This document shows positions 31,265 through 40,964 of a DNA stretch of 64,000 bases, one piece after another (within the stretch, counting starts at the first letter, position 1; every line of letters starts with the position of its first letter). Position numbers and translations under genes: made by a program. Origin of the DNA: Candidozyma auris (taxonomy: Eukaryota; Ascomycota; Pichiomycetes; Serinales; Metschnikowiaceae); contig NC_072816.1 of the NCBI RefSeq assembly GCF_003013715.1, positions 496,001-560,000 on the forward strand, read 5' to 3'. A model generated the notes under the pieces. It saw nothing but the letters and a program-made list of their open reading frames with translations, made no database searches and was not told where the DNA came from.

Positions 31265-32722
31265 ATGCTTCATCGAAGTAGGTCCCTACAAGCATTGCCG
31301 AAGGGCAATAGATGGAGAAGCTACTCGGAAAAGTCATCGCAGCCTCCGTTTGTCACGCCAATTTCCTCCCACTCCTACATCAACGATGATATCCTTTCGC
31401 TTATAAGCAAGCAGAATATAGCCAATCATCTTGAGGAGCTTGGGCCGTACCCTTCTTACCTGCGGATTCTTACGCCTCAGCATTTTTTCCAAAACGAGGT
31501 GTTGATGAACTATTCGAAGAAGAAGCCTCATCCAGTCTCCTTGAGGCAATTGGCTGGGTATGGCAAAGCACTCACCAAACAGAAGATCTTAGCGTCGGCC
31601 AATTTCGTCAGGCTAGAGCTCCCTATTCGACTAGCAATGAGAATCAGAGACCTTCAGACGCTTCCATTCGGAGTTGTCAATAACTTTCATTTGGCTCAAA
31701 TCTACGAAAGCTACTATCATCTGTTCAATGCGTTCCGCAAGATCTCCAATATCACTACCACGGCAGAAAATGAGAAATTTTGCGAGGATATAAGCAACTT
31801 GCTAGACCAGCATGTGTTCAATTTGCTGCATTTGATGATGGGCGCTCTTGAGGTGTCCATTTTGGAAAGCCTACCCCAGCCAGAGCTAGATGCGTTCATG
31901 AGCTCCATGCTTCGCTCCAGAATTAGTAGAAGAGTGATTGTCGAAGAGCACTTGTCTCTTACGGAGATTTATCGTAAACATCCTTACCAGCGGAAGCCTT
32001 CAGACTACATTGGTGAGATTTTTCACCAGTGCAATGCAGCAGAGCACTTTCGCATGGTCTATGAGTTGATCAAGGACTCTTCGGTGGAAGCGTTCTCCCA
32101 AAGAGATCTCATGCCTGATCTTGTCATCGAGGGTGATACATCTCTTAGTTTTCCATTCATGGTGCCCCATTTGCACTACTTATTTGGTGAGATCTTAAGA
32201 AACTCACTAGAGGCTACAATCAAGACTCATGGTCATACAAACAGAAAGCTACCGCCAATCAGGATCACTATCATCGATTCAAAGAAGCTGGCTACTTTCC
32301 GGATCTCCGATCAAGGCGGAGGAATCAGCCACGATAAACTCAAATCCATTTGGTCGTTTGGGAAATCTCCAGACCATGCTAGAAAAAGTCTCGCCAACTT
32401 CCATTCTCTCCCAGACTTGCAAATGTACTCCAACTTGCAAGTGACCCCAGCAGGGTCTTCCATCATTCAGCCGTCAGAAAAACTCCAGGGAACCTCGGTT
32501 GCAGAAACGTCACCAGAAACGAAAAAGTCCACGTTGGACCGTTTGATAAAGAGAAATTACAGATACAAGCTTGGGCTTGGATTGCCCATGTGTAAAGTGT
32601 ACGCAGACTACTGGAATGGAAATCTTAGCATGAACTCGATTGAAGGCTACGGTAGCGACACGTGCCTCGAGTTGAGCAAGCTCAGTTACCACTCCAACGT
32701 GATTCAGCTCGACAGAGCGTAG
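31265..32722 (+). CDS. PKP2: Mitochondrial pyruvate dehydrogenase kinase (PDK-type), Pkp2
   Basis: From the ATG at 31265 the protein is 485 residues, close to yeast Pkp2 (491), and begins MLHRSRSLQALPKGNRWRSY, a basic presequence. It has an N-terminal helical BCDHK domain and a C-terminal GHKL ATPase: N-box GEILRNSLEA (about 307), G1 SDQGGGI (about 347), G2 GLGLPMC (about 435). It phosphorylates and inactivates the E1alpha subunit of the pyruvate dehydrogenase complex in the matrix. The frame is open from 31016, which has no ATG; upstream in-frame ATGs at 31106 and 31211 could give extended forms without a presequence-like start. YGL059W/PKP2 is likewise close to RAD6 in S. cerevisiae. Confidence 0.9.
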   Translation: MLHRSRSLQALPKGNRWRSYSEKSSQPPFVTPISSHSYINDDILSLISKQNIANHLEELGPYPSYLRILTPQHFFQNEVLMNYSKKKPHPVSLRQLAGYGKALTKQKILASANFVRLELPIRLAMRIRDLQTLPFGVVNNFHLAQIYESYYHLFNAFRKISNITTTAENEKFCEDISNLLDQHVFNLLHLMMGALEVSILESLPQPELDAFMSSMLRSRISRRVIVEEHLSLTEIYRKHPYQRKPSDYIGEIFHQCNAAEHFRMVYELIKDSSVEAFSQRDLMPDLVIEGDTSLSFPFMVPHLHYLFGEILRNSLEATIKTHGHTNRKLPPIRITIIDSKKLATFRISDQGGGISHDKLKSIWSFGKSPDHARKSLANFHSLPDLQMYSNLQVTPAGSSIIQPSEKLQGTSVAETSPETKKSTLDRLIKRNYRYKLGLGLPMCKVYADYWNGNLSMNSIEGYGSDTCLELSKLSYHSNVIQLDRA

Positions 32723-32837
32723 GTTCTGTCAACAGTACTATACTGCGGGAAAAACCGTGCGCGCTATATATCTATCAACACATTACGATACATAGTTCCA
32801 TTCTCTGGATCTTCAATATTCCAAAAAGCAAGGCACC

Positions 32838-34259
32838 ATGAGTCAGCGAAACGTTCCGATTCTGCTGCTTCTAGGCGCTGAACAGCAGAATGCTAATAGC
32901 CAAAATAATTACAACCAACAGGCACCTTACGTAAACCGATCTCCGGGACAGCCTCCACTGAATGCTACTTCTCAAAGCCCGCCTCCAATACAGCCAGCTT
33001 CTCCTTATAAGCCAAATCCAATTCTGAGTCTTATTTCTCAGTTTCAACCTGACGTGGTGTCCTCTTCTTCAAAGAAGCCCATCGTCGTAGATGAGCAAAA
33101 TACGTCTCCAGAGATAGTCGTGGTAGACGAAAACGATAGAGTGCTGAAGCTGCCGGCCCCACTAGCTCCAGTGCCACTGAAACAGACACCGTTGGCAATG
33201 CAAATTCAGCAATTGAGCGGGCTGTCTGAGGCAATGCAAGAATACATAAAGAACTTCCAAAGCAATTTCAAGACGGAACTTCCACTTTCGGATAATGCTA
33301 ACTCCCAAACACATTTGTGGCTGCAGGCTGCCAGGAACAGTGGTCCAAGCAAAACATCGATAAACTCCATCATCAATGCCGAGGAGAGCACATCGCAGCC
33401 GGCCCAGGTGGCGCCGGAAAAGAAGAAGAGATCGTATACTACGAAGGCAGATGGTACCAATAAAAGAGCAAAAAGTGATACAGCAAAGAAACTGAAAACA
33501 GAAGTCAAGACAGAGCCTTCAACAGGTCCAAAAAAACCTGGGCCGAAAAGCAAGAAGAAAACACCAGAGATTGCCATTTCTCCTGCTGAGAAACCATCCA
33601 TACATCCTACTATGACAACAGATAAGGCAAAAACGAAAAATACTTCCATGAAACTAGATAAACCTGCTGTGTTAAGCCTAAAAAAGGATGATTCGCAAGT
33701 AGCTGGGTCTGAAAGTGAAAACAAAGATGGCGCCAAAGGTTCGCCCCATGAGGACAAGAAGAATAAACAGGCAGCGCCTCCAATCATTGCATTGAATATT
33801 CCTCTTCTCGATCCAAAAGCACCACTGCCTGGCCAAGCTGAAGTTGTGGTGAATGTGCTCAAGCTCGCTGAGGAAAAATATGGCTGGAATACGATACATC
33901 CCAATGCAAAGTCAGCAATCGACCTAATGGATGAAATTCTAGACGACGACGATGATGGAGCAGATGAAGATGACGACGATGAACTACAAGTGGTTGACGA
34001 GAAGGGAAATGCTTTACCGAAGAAAAAGAACAACGAAGAACTCACCGAAGAGCAGTTGATGAGACAGCATGAAACTAGAATGAACAGGAAAGTCGGTAAG
34101 TACGATTACGAGGACCCTTTCATTGACGACGAAGAACTCCAGTGGGAGGAAGAAATCACCACAACAAAGGAAGGTTTTTTCGTGTACTGGGGCCCATTGG
34201 TGGAGGACAGGTCATCTTCAACGAATACAAAGAAGGGTTCGACAAAGGGAAAAAAGTAA
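32838..34259 (+). CDS. HPC2: HIR histone-chaperone subunit Hpc2
   Basis: A 473-residue protein with a Q/N/P-rich N-terminal half and a Lys-rich basic middle (about 195-300), both likely disordered. It ends in the HRD/ubinuclein region: EKYGWNTIHPNAKSAIDLMDE (about 347), an acidic stretch, then KYDYEDPFIDDEELQWEEE near 420, the conserved Hpc2-related domain that contacts Hir1 and histone H3.3-type H3-H4. It should be part of the HIR complex, which represses histone genes and deposits H3-H4 outside S phase. Convergent with the YBP-family gene, whose C-terminal frame ends 33 bases past the stop. Confidence 0.85.
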   Translation: MSQRNVPILLLLGAEQQNANSQNNYNQQAPYVNRSPGQPPLNATSQSPPPIQPASPYKPNPILSLISQFQPDVVSSSSKKPIVVDEQNTSPEIVVVDENDRVLKLPAPLAPVPLKQTPLAMQIQQLSGLSEAMQEYIKNFQSNFKTELPLSDNANSQTHLWLQAARNSGPSKTSINSIINAEESTSQPAQVAPEKKKRSYTTKADGTNKRAKSDTAKKLKTEVKTEPSTGPKKPGPKSKKKTPEIAISPAEKPSIHPTMTTDKAKTKNTSMKLDKPAVLSLKKDDSQVAGSESENKDGAKGSPHEDKKNKQAAPPIIALNIPLLDPKAPLPGQAEVVVNVLKLAEEKYGWNTIHPNAKSAIDLMDEILDDDDDGADEDDDDELQVVDEKGNALPKKKNNEELTEEQLMRQHETRMNRKVGKYDYEDPFIDDEELQWEEEITTTKEGFFVYWGPLVEDRSSSTNTKKGSTKGKK

Positions 34260-34291
34260 CACGTATTTTATATTTATGTATAGGGAACCTT

Positions 34292-34597
34292 TTAGGCGGA
34301 AAGGCGGTCAAGGGTAACATTTAAAATTCCTGCGAAGTTGACCGCTGTAGCTCCTGATTCATCTTGATGGAGGTTTTCCTCGACATTTTGTACCTTCTTC
34401 CTCACCTGAGCTGTGACGTTTGTGACATCCTCTTTTGTGACAAGGTTTCTTGCTTTGAGGAGAATCAAAAGATTGAGTAATGCTACCAATGTGGAGAAAG
34501 ATTCTTCGTTGATCTTCGTGGCTTTGTCGATTGTTACCAAGGTACGCTCCGTTGACTGCTGAATGATATCAAGAAGCTCATCAACACGACTCTCTGT
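34292..34597 (-). pseudogene. C-terminal part of the YBP-family gene, in a shifted frame
   Basis: An open frame without any ATG (about 100 residues, ending LDRLSA) follows directly after the YBP stop in the -1 frame. It reads without stops from about 34680 down to 34292. Its start, SFITLTESRVDELLDIIQQ, resembles what follows the NCPYEN region in YBP1/YBP2/glomulin-type proteins, from my recall of the family. The simplest explanation is a one-base indel near the five-A run on the minus strand (34633-34637). It could instead be a separate small gene with an unseen start, but no ATG or splice signal was found. Confidence 0.55.
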
Positions 34598-36294
34598 CAA
34601 AGTGATGAAGCTTGTTTTCTTGGAACTGTTTCTTTTTGAAGAGGAGGCGGACCACCAGAGCTCTCTATACTTGACTCACTGAGTTTTGTGGTCAAACAGT
34701 CTACGTCTGCTTTCTCTTTAGTGGTCAACTCTTTGAACACACCAACCAAAGCTGTTTTGAGATTCTCGTACGGACAGTTCTTAAATGAGTCCATCAAGAA
34801 ATCATAAGAAGTGTCTTCTGGGGCGTATGCGAGTAGCTTTGTGAGAAGCGTTAGCGTTACAAACCTCAAGTTGGGCATAGTACGACTTGATATCAAAATG
34901 AATAACAATGCTTGGAAGTACGCTTGAAGCAAGAGCTTTGGAATCTTTGAGATTTCTAGCGCAAGACTGAGCTTTTCTGTGCTGCCCTGAACAACTGAGT
35001 ACCAGGACCAAAACACAGCTATATCCCCTAGGGTATGGTGAACGTACGAATCATGTACCATCCCTGGTACAACTAGACGGAGCGTTAGTGCCACGGCGTC
35101 TTCGATTGTCACTTTCACCTTCTTCAAATTTCTTGATGGTCCAACAGAGTGAGTAAAAAGTATCAAGATGCCTGCGATGGAGTCTTGCACAGTTTTAGCA
35201 TCGTTAGCCACCAAAGCGGTTGCAACATCCTTCTGGTAGCTGACAAGTAGCTTCTCAAACAAGTGTCCATGTTTGTCATCGTCAAAATCACCTTCCAATT
35301 CCAGGGCGTCAATTAAGCTACGGCTATCAGAAAGAAAGCGCTTGAAAGTTCCTGTGATATCAATGTCAAAAGACAAAGCAAGCTCGTAGAGGCGATCAAG
35401 TACAGGTAGCTCAATACTGAAGTTATTGAGCGGCGCTGTCTTATACAAACGCAGTATATGGTTGAATAAATCCGTAGAGTAGCCGATCAAGGCATTTTTG
35501 GTGGCCATACTGACGGCCTCGGTGACAAATCCAGTGAGCAACTTGCGTTGCAAGAAGTCCTCGTCTTCATTGATTTTTTCGAGCTCTTCGGGAGATATCT
35601 CAATTTTTTCGGGAAGCGGCGGTCTGTGATAGTTTCTGGCAAAGCTGTAGACACGTTTCCACCTGAAATCCATCTCATCAACGGAGTGAATTGGGTTCAC
35701 ATACAACGAATTGATGAAGCTGGCGACCGTCATTCCCAAAAACCTCGAAGGGTAGAGCGTATGGATTCTGCGCAAGCAGCTGTCGATCAACTCAAAAAGA
35801 CAGTAAAGTTTCACGTCGTAGAACTTTTTCTGGCGGAACGCATCGTCAGTGGTGGCGTCTTTCTCCAGTAAAGTGCTCAACAACTCCGTGCTCTTGAGAA
35901 ATAACTCCTTCGGATTTCCGTGGCGAGCCAAAACCTCAAAAAGTTTCAACACCCTATAAACGCAAGGGGCCTCGCGAAGAGACCCGTTGAACTGGTAGTC
36001 AGACTCGAGAAAGGGAAGTAAAAGTGCGGGCAAGTCCCAACCAATCTCATAGACCAAGGCATGGTCTTTTTCCAATATCTTGAGCAAGTGTCCTAAAAGC
36101 TGGTCTCTTTCTTCGAAACGAAACCGTTCAGGCTCGCTCAAGTACATGTCCAAGATGGTTGAGTACGATAAGAAGTCACCCGTTTGCTTTGCTTCTTTGG
36201 CAGCGGAGTCGAAGACAGCAAGCACTTTTTCGAGCTCGTGGGCCTCAATTGTGGCGTCCAGAGCCACCAGCAGATCTTGTTCTGTGTCTGACAT
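34597..36294 (-). CDS. YBP1/YBP2-family protein, reading frame apparently cut short
   Basis: From the ATG at 36294 this frame encodes 565 residues beginning MSDTEQDLLVALDATIEAHEL. It is an all-helical ARM/HEAT-like protein of the Yap-binding/ALF4/glomulin family; NCPYENLKTALVGVFKEL near the end is a family signature. S. cerevisiae Ybp1 and Ybp2 are longer (about 674 and 641). Ybp1 aids Yap1 oxidation by H2O2; Ybp2 acts at the kinetochore. YBP2 (YGL060W) sits next to PKP2 in S. cerevisiae, as here with HPC2 inserted. The frame stops early, with about 100 more family-like residues in the -1 frame. The open frame extends to 36900 but that part overlaps ATG12 and is rejected. Confidence 0.8.
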   Translation of the reverse strand: MSDTEQDLLVALDATIEAHELEKVLAVFDSAAKEAKQTGDFLSYSTILDMYLSEPERFRFEERDQLLGHLLKILEKDHALVYEIGWDLPALLLPFLESDYQFNGSLREAPCVYRVLKLFEVLARHGNPKELFLKSTELLSTLLEKDATTDDAFRQKKFYDVKLYCLFELIDSCLRRIHTLYPSRFLGMTVASFINSLYVNPIHSVDEMDFRWKRVYSFARNYHRPPLPEKIEISPEELEKINEDEDFLQRKLLTGFVTEAVSMATKNALIGYSTDLFNHILRLYKTAPLNNFSIELPVLDRLYELALSFDIDITGTFKRFLSDSRSLIDALELEGDFDDDKHGHLFEKLLVSYQKDVATALVANDAKTVQDSIAGILILFTHSVGPSRNLKKVKVTIEDAVALTLRLVVPGMVHDSYVHHTLGDIAVFWSWYSVVQGSTEKLSLALEISKIPKLLLQAYFQALLFILISSRTMPNLRFVTLTLLTKLLAYAPEDTSYDFLMDSFKNCPYENLKTALVGVFKELTTKEKADVDCLTTKLSESSIESSGGPPPLQKETVPRKQASSL

Positions 36295-36709
36295 GGCAAG
36301 TGTAGATGGGACTAAAAAGAAAGGAAGACTGTCAATCAGATATATATATTGTGTTAGCCGCGCACTGCCATCAACACCTGCAATGTCGCAAATTGAGACA
36401 AGCAAGGAAACCACCTTGATATATAGAAACTTTGATACCGAAAATTGGTTTTGTTTGTAAGTCTGCCTCAGGATTGTGACGATAAGAGTGTTAACGATAG
36501 CCTTTGATCGAATATTGCTCGGGTCATCTGGAAAGAGAACAGATCGACAAAGGGAGATAGTGCAGCCACCTCTTTGAATTGAATTGTCTGGTGAATTGAA
36601 TCTTGGTTCGTGTGGCGTTCTTGGGCCTTCAGACGTTCTAAAACTCTGACTTTGACTGCTAGCTTGCTGGTGCAATTGCATCGTTGACGAGACTCTCCAA
36701 AACACAAGA
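36295..36709. other. Divergent promoter between YBP-family gene and ATG12
   Basis: 0.4 kb shared between two divergent genes. A TATATATATC stretch lies near 36342-36350, close to the YBP start. The minus-strand frame that runs through it has no coding character. No recurrent motif copy was seen. Confidence 0.5.
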
Positions 36710-37111
36710 ATGAGCCTGACGGAACTGCTGGCAGAGATCCTGGAGGGCCAGGTGGCAGAGGCCAAGGTGCCCCTATCAACCTCAATGGTTCTACCAAAAA
36801 TTAACAGAGAAGTCAACGTTGACCCATTGAGTGGGCTTGCCAACAAGAGGAACGAAAAGATAACCCTACGATTCCACCCCATTGGCTCTACCCCAGCCAT
36901 TGCGCCTAAAACGTTTAAAATCTCCGGCTTTCAGTCTGTGGCTGTGGTTCTGAGCTACCTCATGAAGAGACTACGACTCAAATCTGTCCACTTGTACGTG
37001 CTGAACACATTTCAACCCACACCTGATGAAAAGCTAGGTGATCTCCACGAGATGTTTCAGAGCAATGGCGAGCTTGTGCTAGGGTACTGTGAGACCGTAG
37101 CCTTTGGATGA
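36710..37111 (+). CDS. ATG12: Ubiquitin-like autophagy protein Atg12
   Basis: A 133-residue protein with the Atg12 ubiquitin fold: ITLRFHPIGSTPAIAPKTFKISGFQSVAVVLSYL, LHLY-like VHLYVLNTFQPTPDEKLGDL, and the terminal NGELVLGYCETVAFG ending in the glycine used for Atg7/Atg10-dependent conjugation to Atg5. The conjugate acts as E3-like factor for Atg8 lipidation. It is shorter than S. cerevisiae Atg12 (186), with a brief N-terminal tail. A candidate Atg8-binding membrane protein lies at 50,968-52,395 in the same window. Confidence 0.95.
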   Translation: MSLTELLAEILEGQVAEAKVPLSTSMVLPKINREVNVDPLSGLANKRNEKITLRFHPIGSTPAIAPKTFKISGFQSVAVVLSYLMKRLRLKSVHLYVLNTFQPTPDEKLGDLHEMFQSNGELVLGYCETVAFG

Positions 37112-37608
37112 GATTGCCTTTCACTCACTCAATGGCTACAATTTTTTATCGACTCGGGGATGCCCGGCGATAATGCCCCAGAAGGTGTACTCTATTGTCG
37201 TTCATGAAATCTGCACCCTTGGGTGGAATCGGCTGCTTAGCGGTGCATATGATCAAATAAAACGGAGTCTACAGGGTTAGACAACGCACTTTCAAGGGCT
37301 CCTAGACGGTTGAGGGTCTCAAAGAATTAGGCCCATTTCAACGTCGACTGTGGTGACAATGGAAGGGTTACTAGCCGAAACTGAATAGTTGAACTATTTA
37401 AGACCAACTCCATTGTTTTCGCCCACATTATACTTTCGTCAAACGCTTCTTACAGTCGTCTATTTTTTTTTATTTTGAAAACCGTGTACAAATCTATTGA
37501 GTATTCAACTCAGGTATACAAGAACAATATAGTGGTCGAACGAAATATCAAACTTTTGACACACTAGTACCTAAGTACAAGCGAGAGGTATCAGAAAAGA
37601 CAAACTGC
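37112..37608. other. ATG12-SUN41 intergenic region (convergent)
   Basis: Half a kilobase of 3' flanking DNA between two convergent genes. There is a T-run near 37461-37472. On the minus strand CTAACCCTGTAG occurs near 37270 but no intron model follows from it. No gene is seen. Confidence 0.5.
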
Positions 37609-38754
37609 TTAGTAGAAAACAAACTCAGCGTCACCTTCAGTGACAGTGAGGGTACAGCCATCGCTGCCGTGGCCGCCCTTGTAAGAGCCGTCCTCGTACG
37701 AGCAAGAACCAACAGTGGAAGCACCGTTGGCACCCTGGATCTTGACATTGTAGTTAGGAGCATCCTTGTTGTTAGGGTTTGGAATCAAGGACAAGTAGGT
37801 CTTGCCGCCAGTGTTACCAGCACCCAAGACAACAGGAGCCCAGTTACCAACACCAGAGCCGGCAGTACCCCAAATGCAGCCCTTCTCAACAGAGACACCA
37901 GCGTTGTTCACGTAGTACTGAGTAGAGGATCTGCCGCCCTTCCACATGTAGTAATTGTCAGAGTTGACGACAGAAACAGGGGCAGTCTTGCCAGCCTCCA
38001 ACAAGGTTGGGATGTTCATGTTTTCGGAACCTGGGTAGTCAGTTCTGCAGATGGCGATATCCTTGTCAATCTTAGAGACAAAGTTGGTGCCCTGGTAGCC
38101 CCACTCACACAAGTAGTCTTTGTCCTTGTTGGAACGGTACAACTTACCGTTCTTACAGTACAAACCACCCACGGAGATACCAGAAGAAGGCTGCTCAGAA
38201 GGCCACTGGGTCTTAGACATACCAGCCTGGCAAGCGTAAGAGCAGTAGAAGCCGTCCTTACAGGTGGAGGAGGTGTCACCGTTCTGGTTCATGACAGAGG
38301 AGAAACCGCCCTTGATGTCTGACAACCAGTCAATGGCAATGACACCCTGGCCAGTAGGAAGGGAGTCACAGTTGTGGACACCGTCCTCGAACTTTTCAGT
38401 GGGGTCGGAGAAAGCAGAAAGGTCACCAGCGATACCACCGCTGCCGCCGTTACCGCCAGAAGGCTGCGAAGAAGCCTGAGAAGACGACGACGAAGCCGAA
38501 GTCGAGGAGGAAGCCGTAGCAGAGGAGGAGGAAGAGGACGAAGTGGACGAGGTGGACACAGCGTCGGCGGTGGAGGCAGAGGAAGTCTCCACAGTGGTTG
38601 GAGCGGCCTTGACCTCACCATTGGCGCCGACAGTGACAGTTCTGAAGGTGGTCACCACGGCTCTAGCCTCGTTCTGGTGGTGGTGGTGCTTGTGGAAGCC
38701 TGAAGGAGCGGCAAGGGCGGAGGCCAAAAGGGTGGAAACGATAAAGGCTCTCAT
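37609..38754 (-). CDS. SUN41: SUN-family cell-wall beta-glucosidase-like protein (SUN41/SIM1 type)
   Basis: A 381-residue secreted protein: signal peptide (about 1-15), a His-rich then Ser/Thr-rich linker to about 115, and the SUN domain. The family cysteine pattern C-x5-C-x3-C followed by a later C is present ([11 protein letters not shown]...YCKNGKLY), with [22 protein letters not shown] before it. SUN proteins act in cell separation, septation and wall glucan remodelling; Candida has SUN41 and SIM1, and the exact paralogue is not fixed. The ATG at 38754 begins a clean signal peptide. A KEX2-like basic pair is not evident. Confidence 0.87.
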   Translation of the reverse strand: MRAFIVSTLLASALAAPSGFHKHHHHQNEARAVVTTFRTVTVGANGEVKAAPTTVETSSASTADAVSTSSTSSSSSSSATASSSTSASSSSSQASSQPSGGNGGSGGIAGDLSAFSDPTEKFEDGVHNCDSLPTGQGVIAIDWLSDIKGGFSSVMNQNGDTSSTCKDGFYCSYACQAGMSKTQWPSEQPSSGISVGGLYCKNGKLYRSNKDKDYLCEWGYQGTNFVSKIDKDIAICRTDYPGSENMNIPTLLEAGKTAPVSVVNSDNYYMWKGGRSSTQYYVNNAGVSVEKGCIWGTAGSGVGNWAPVVLGAGNTGGKTYLSLIPNPNNKDAPNYNVKIQGANGASTVGSCSYEDGSYKGGHGSDGCTLTVTEGDAEFVFY

Positions 38755-40964
38755 TATAGCGAAAGGAAAGACGATAGTTGGCTGAACACAAGGAGTGGAT
38801 GTTCAGGGAGAACTTGACGTTGAAAAAAAAAACGGAAGTAAAGAAAGTCTGTAGTTGGAAACGGGCGAGTTAAAGAGCGTCGATAGAAACCTTTAAGCCA
38901 CTAGGAATGTTAATGAGCGTGAATGGTAAATAAACTGGAAAGGAAAAAAGGAGGAAAGGAGGCGAAAGGGTGGGTGCGATATGCTGACTATTAAATATGG
39001 TGCGGATCGGCAGAGGGCAGGCGATGTTTTTTTTTGTGTGTCTGCAGGACGCTGTCAACATCTAAGGCAAATCGAGCAAGTGCGTTCGCGGCAGGGGTCT
39101 AGAACGGGCGCAGGTGTAGTGTCATTAACGACCAACTAGGCTTAATGGCGGTCTTGTGCAGGTCGGCCCTATTTATTCAGATCTCTACTTTTCAAGGAAA
39201 GAAAGAAAAAAAAACATATCCATATATATTCGGAGATCTGCAATGACTGACATTTGTAAGATTTAAATAAATTCCTATTCAGCGTACTTCTACCTTTGTC
39301 TCCATTCTCTTAGCAGATGGCCTGTGCGGCCAAAAAATGCGACTTCTCAGCGGCCACTGCGTTTTTTCTCGCGACTCCTCGGCCTGGCATTTTTCTCTCC
39401 CCTGCCACTTTTCGGCCTGGCATTTTGCTTCCTTCAGTTTTGGCGACAAGCATGGCCATCAGCAAATGGGATTCATTAAAAAAAAAAATCGCCGCTAATG
39501 GAAATCGCCACTGAATAGCTGAAGCCCTGGTTTACGGGTTTCTCTGCTTTGATTTTGCTATTCTTTCGTTTTGCAGTGTTTTTCTATCGGTGGGCTGTGA
39601 GCACTGGCTGCGAAATCTCTGCGAGACCTTCGTACTTTTTTTACACTTTTCTCTCTGCCACTGCGAAAATCATGCTAACTGGAAGTCTTCTGCTGTTAAC
39701 GATCTACTAACAGTACTAATTTTAATTCCAGATGTTTGTGATGAACTCTACAGTATGTTTCAGCTCTCTCATTCGCTGCGCTGCTTGCTGCTTTTTTTTT
39801 TTTTTTCTTTTTTTCCTCCTCTCTCGTGAATTGACTTGTTCGTGTGTTTTTTGGTCCAAGCTCCTCATCATCTGAGGCCAAAGTACACAAACGGACAATT
39901 TGGCTCTCTCTTTCCAATTTTCGTTCCCCTTGCTGCTGCTTTCGATGCTTCACCCTCAAAGCCAATACTTCACGTTGGAAAAATGCCAGATGAAATTGCT
40001 CACGTTTTCGTCCCTCCTTCCTCGGCCCAGAGAGACAGCAGCACCACAAACACTAAGGCAGGCATACATCGTCCAATAAAAGAGCTGGATTCAAGCAGGC
40101 GATTTTCACAAACGAACTCCACAAGGCCCGGAATTCAAGAGGCGTCATTGCTATACCTTAATCTGATTCCTTTTGCTGGCATTGAACCTCCTGTGGGGTC
40201 CTTTCCGCTTAGAAACCTACAATGGCTGCAAACGGCTCGAGTGCTCGCTTAAATGCCACGCCCTTTCCGTCTGGATCACCACGTCGTTTAGGACATTTTT
40301 ACCTTTTGCCAAATTCCGTAAAATTCTACATTGATCTCTCTCTCCTATTCAAAGACATTGACTGTGTTCTCTTGCTTTACTGTCTGCTTGCTGCCTTTCC
40401 TCGCGCTGTTTACTTATTACCTTGTACAACAACTCATGGCAAAGCCCCTAATCGATCGCTCCCCCTCCTTTTTGCTCCTGCTTTCCGCACAACACTTTTT
40501 TTTTGTATTTCTTTACTCTGCCTCCTGGTCTGCATCCCCTATTCAACTACACCCAATCAAACGCTATCGAGTTACTGAAAATTTTTCTTGCCGCCGCATA
40601 GACCGTTTCGGAAATCAAATTATCCACATGCGCCTACATGAAGCAGGATGGTTTGCAAAGAAAAAAAAAAAAAAAGTTATGGTTACATCCGCATTTGGTC
40701 CTTTGTTTCTTCTCTCTGGCCAACGGCCTCTCGTATATCCTTTTGTAAACACAATCTGTCCAATGGCCCTTTTTGAGGGGCCACGGCTGAGGCATCTCTG
40801 AACCTCGTAAAAGAAGTAAAAAAATATAAAACTTTCGGTGTAAAACCTTAAAATGATGAGACCGCCTGTATCTATGCGGCCCATCGCTAGAGCCTCTCAA
40901 GCAGTCTCCCCGGTCCTTGGGAGTGTCCTTTTTGTTTGCATATCCTTGATTGCCCAATCTAGAA
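38755..40964. other. 2.2 kb region between SUN41 and KNS1
   Basis: This is the upstream region of SUN41 and 3' side of KNS1. Many open frames occur on both strands, but none looks coding. It holds poly-T/poly-A tracts (about 39791-39812, 40660-40675), a small imperfect direct repeat TCGGCCTGGCATTTT near 39380 and 39412, and recurrent motif copies at 39605-39616 and 40223-40233. A non-coding RNA cannot be excluded. Confidence 0.45.

Noticed and set aside
33206..34045. 279-codon antisense frame inside HPC2
   Set aside because: It is a Ser/Phe-rich shadow of the Lys/Glu-rich HPC2 frame.
36295..36900. N-terminal extension of the YBP-family frame
   Set aside because: It would overlap ATG12 on the other strand and has no family-like sequence; the ATG at 36294 starts a typical N terminus.
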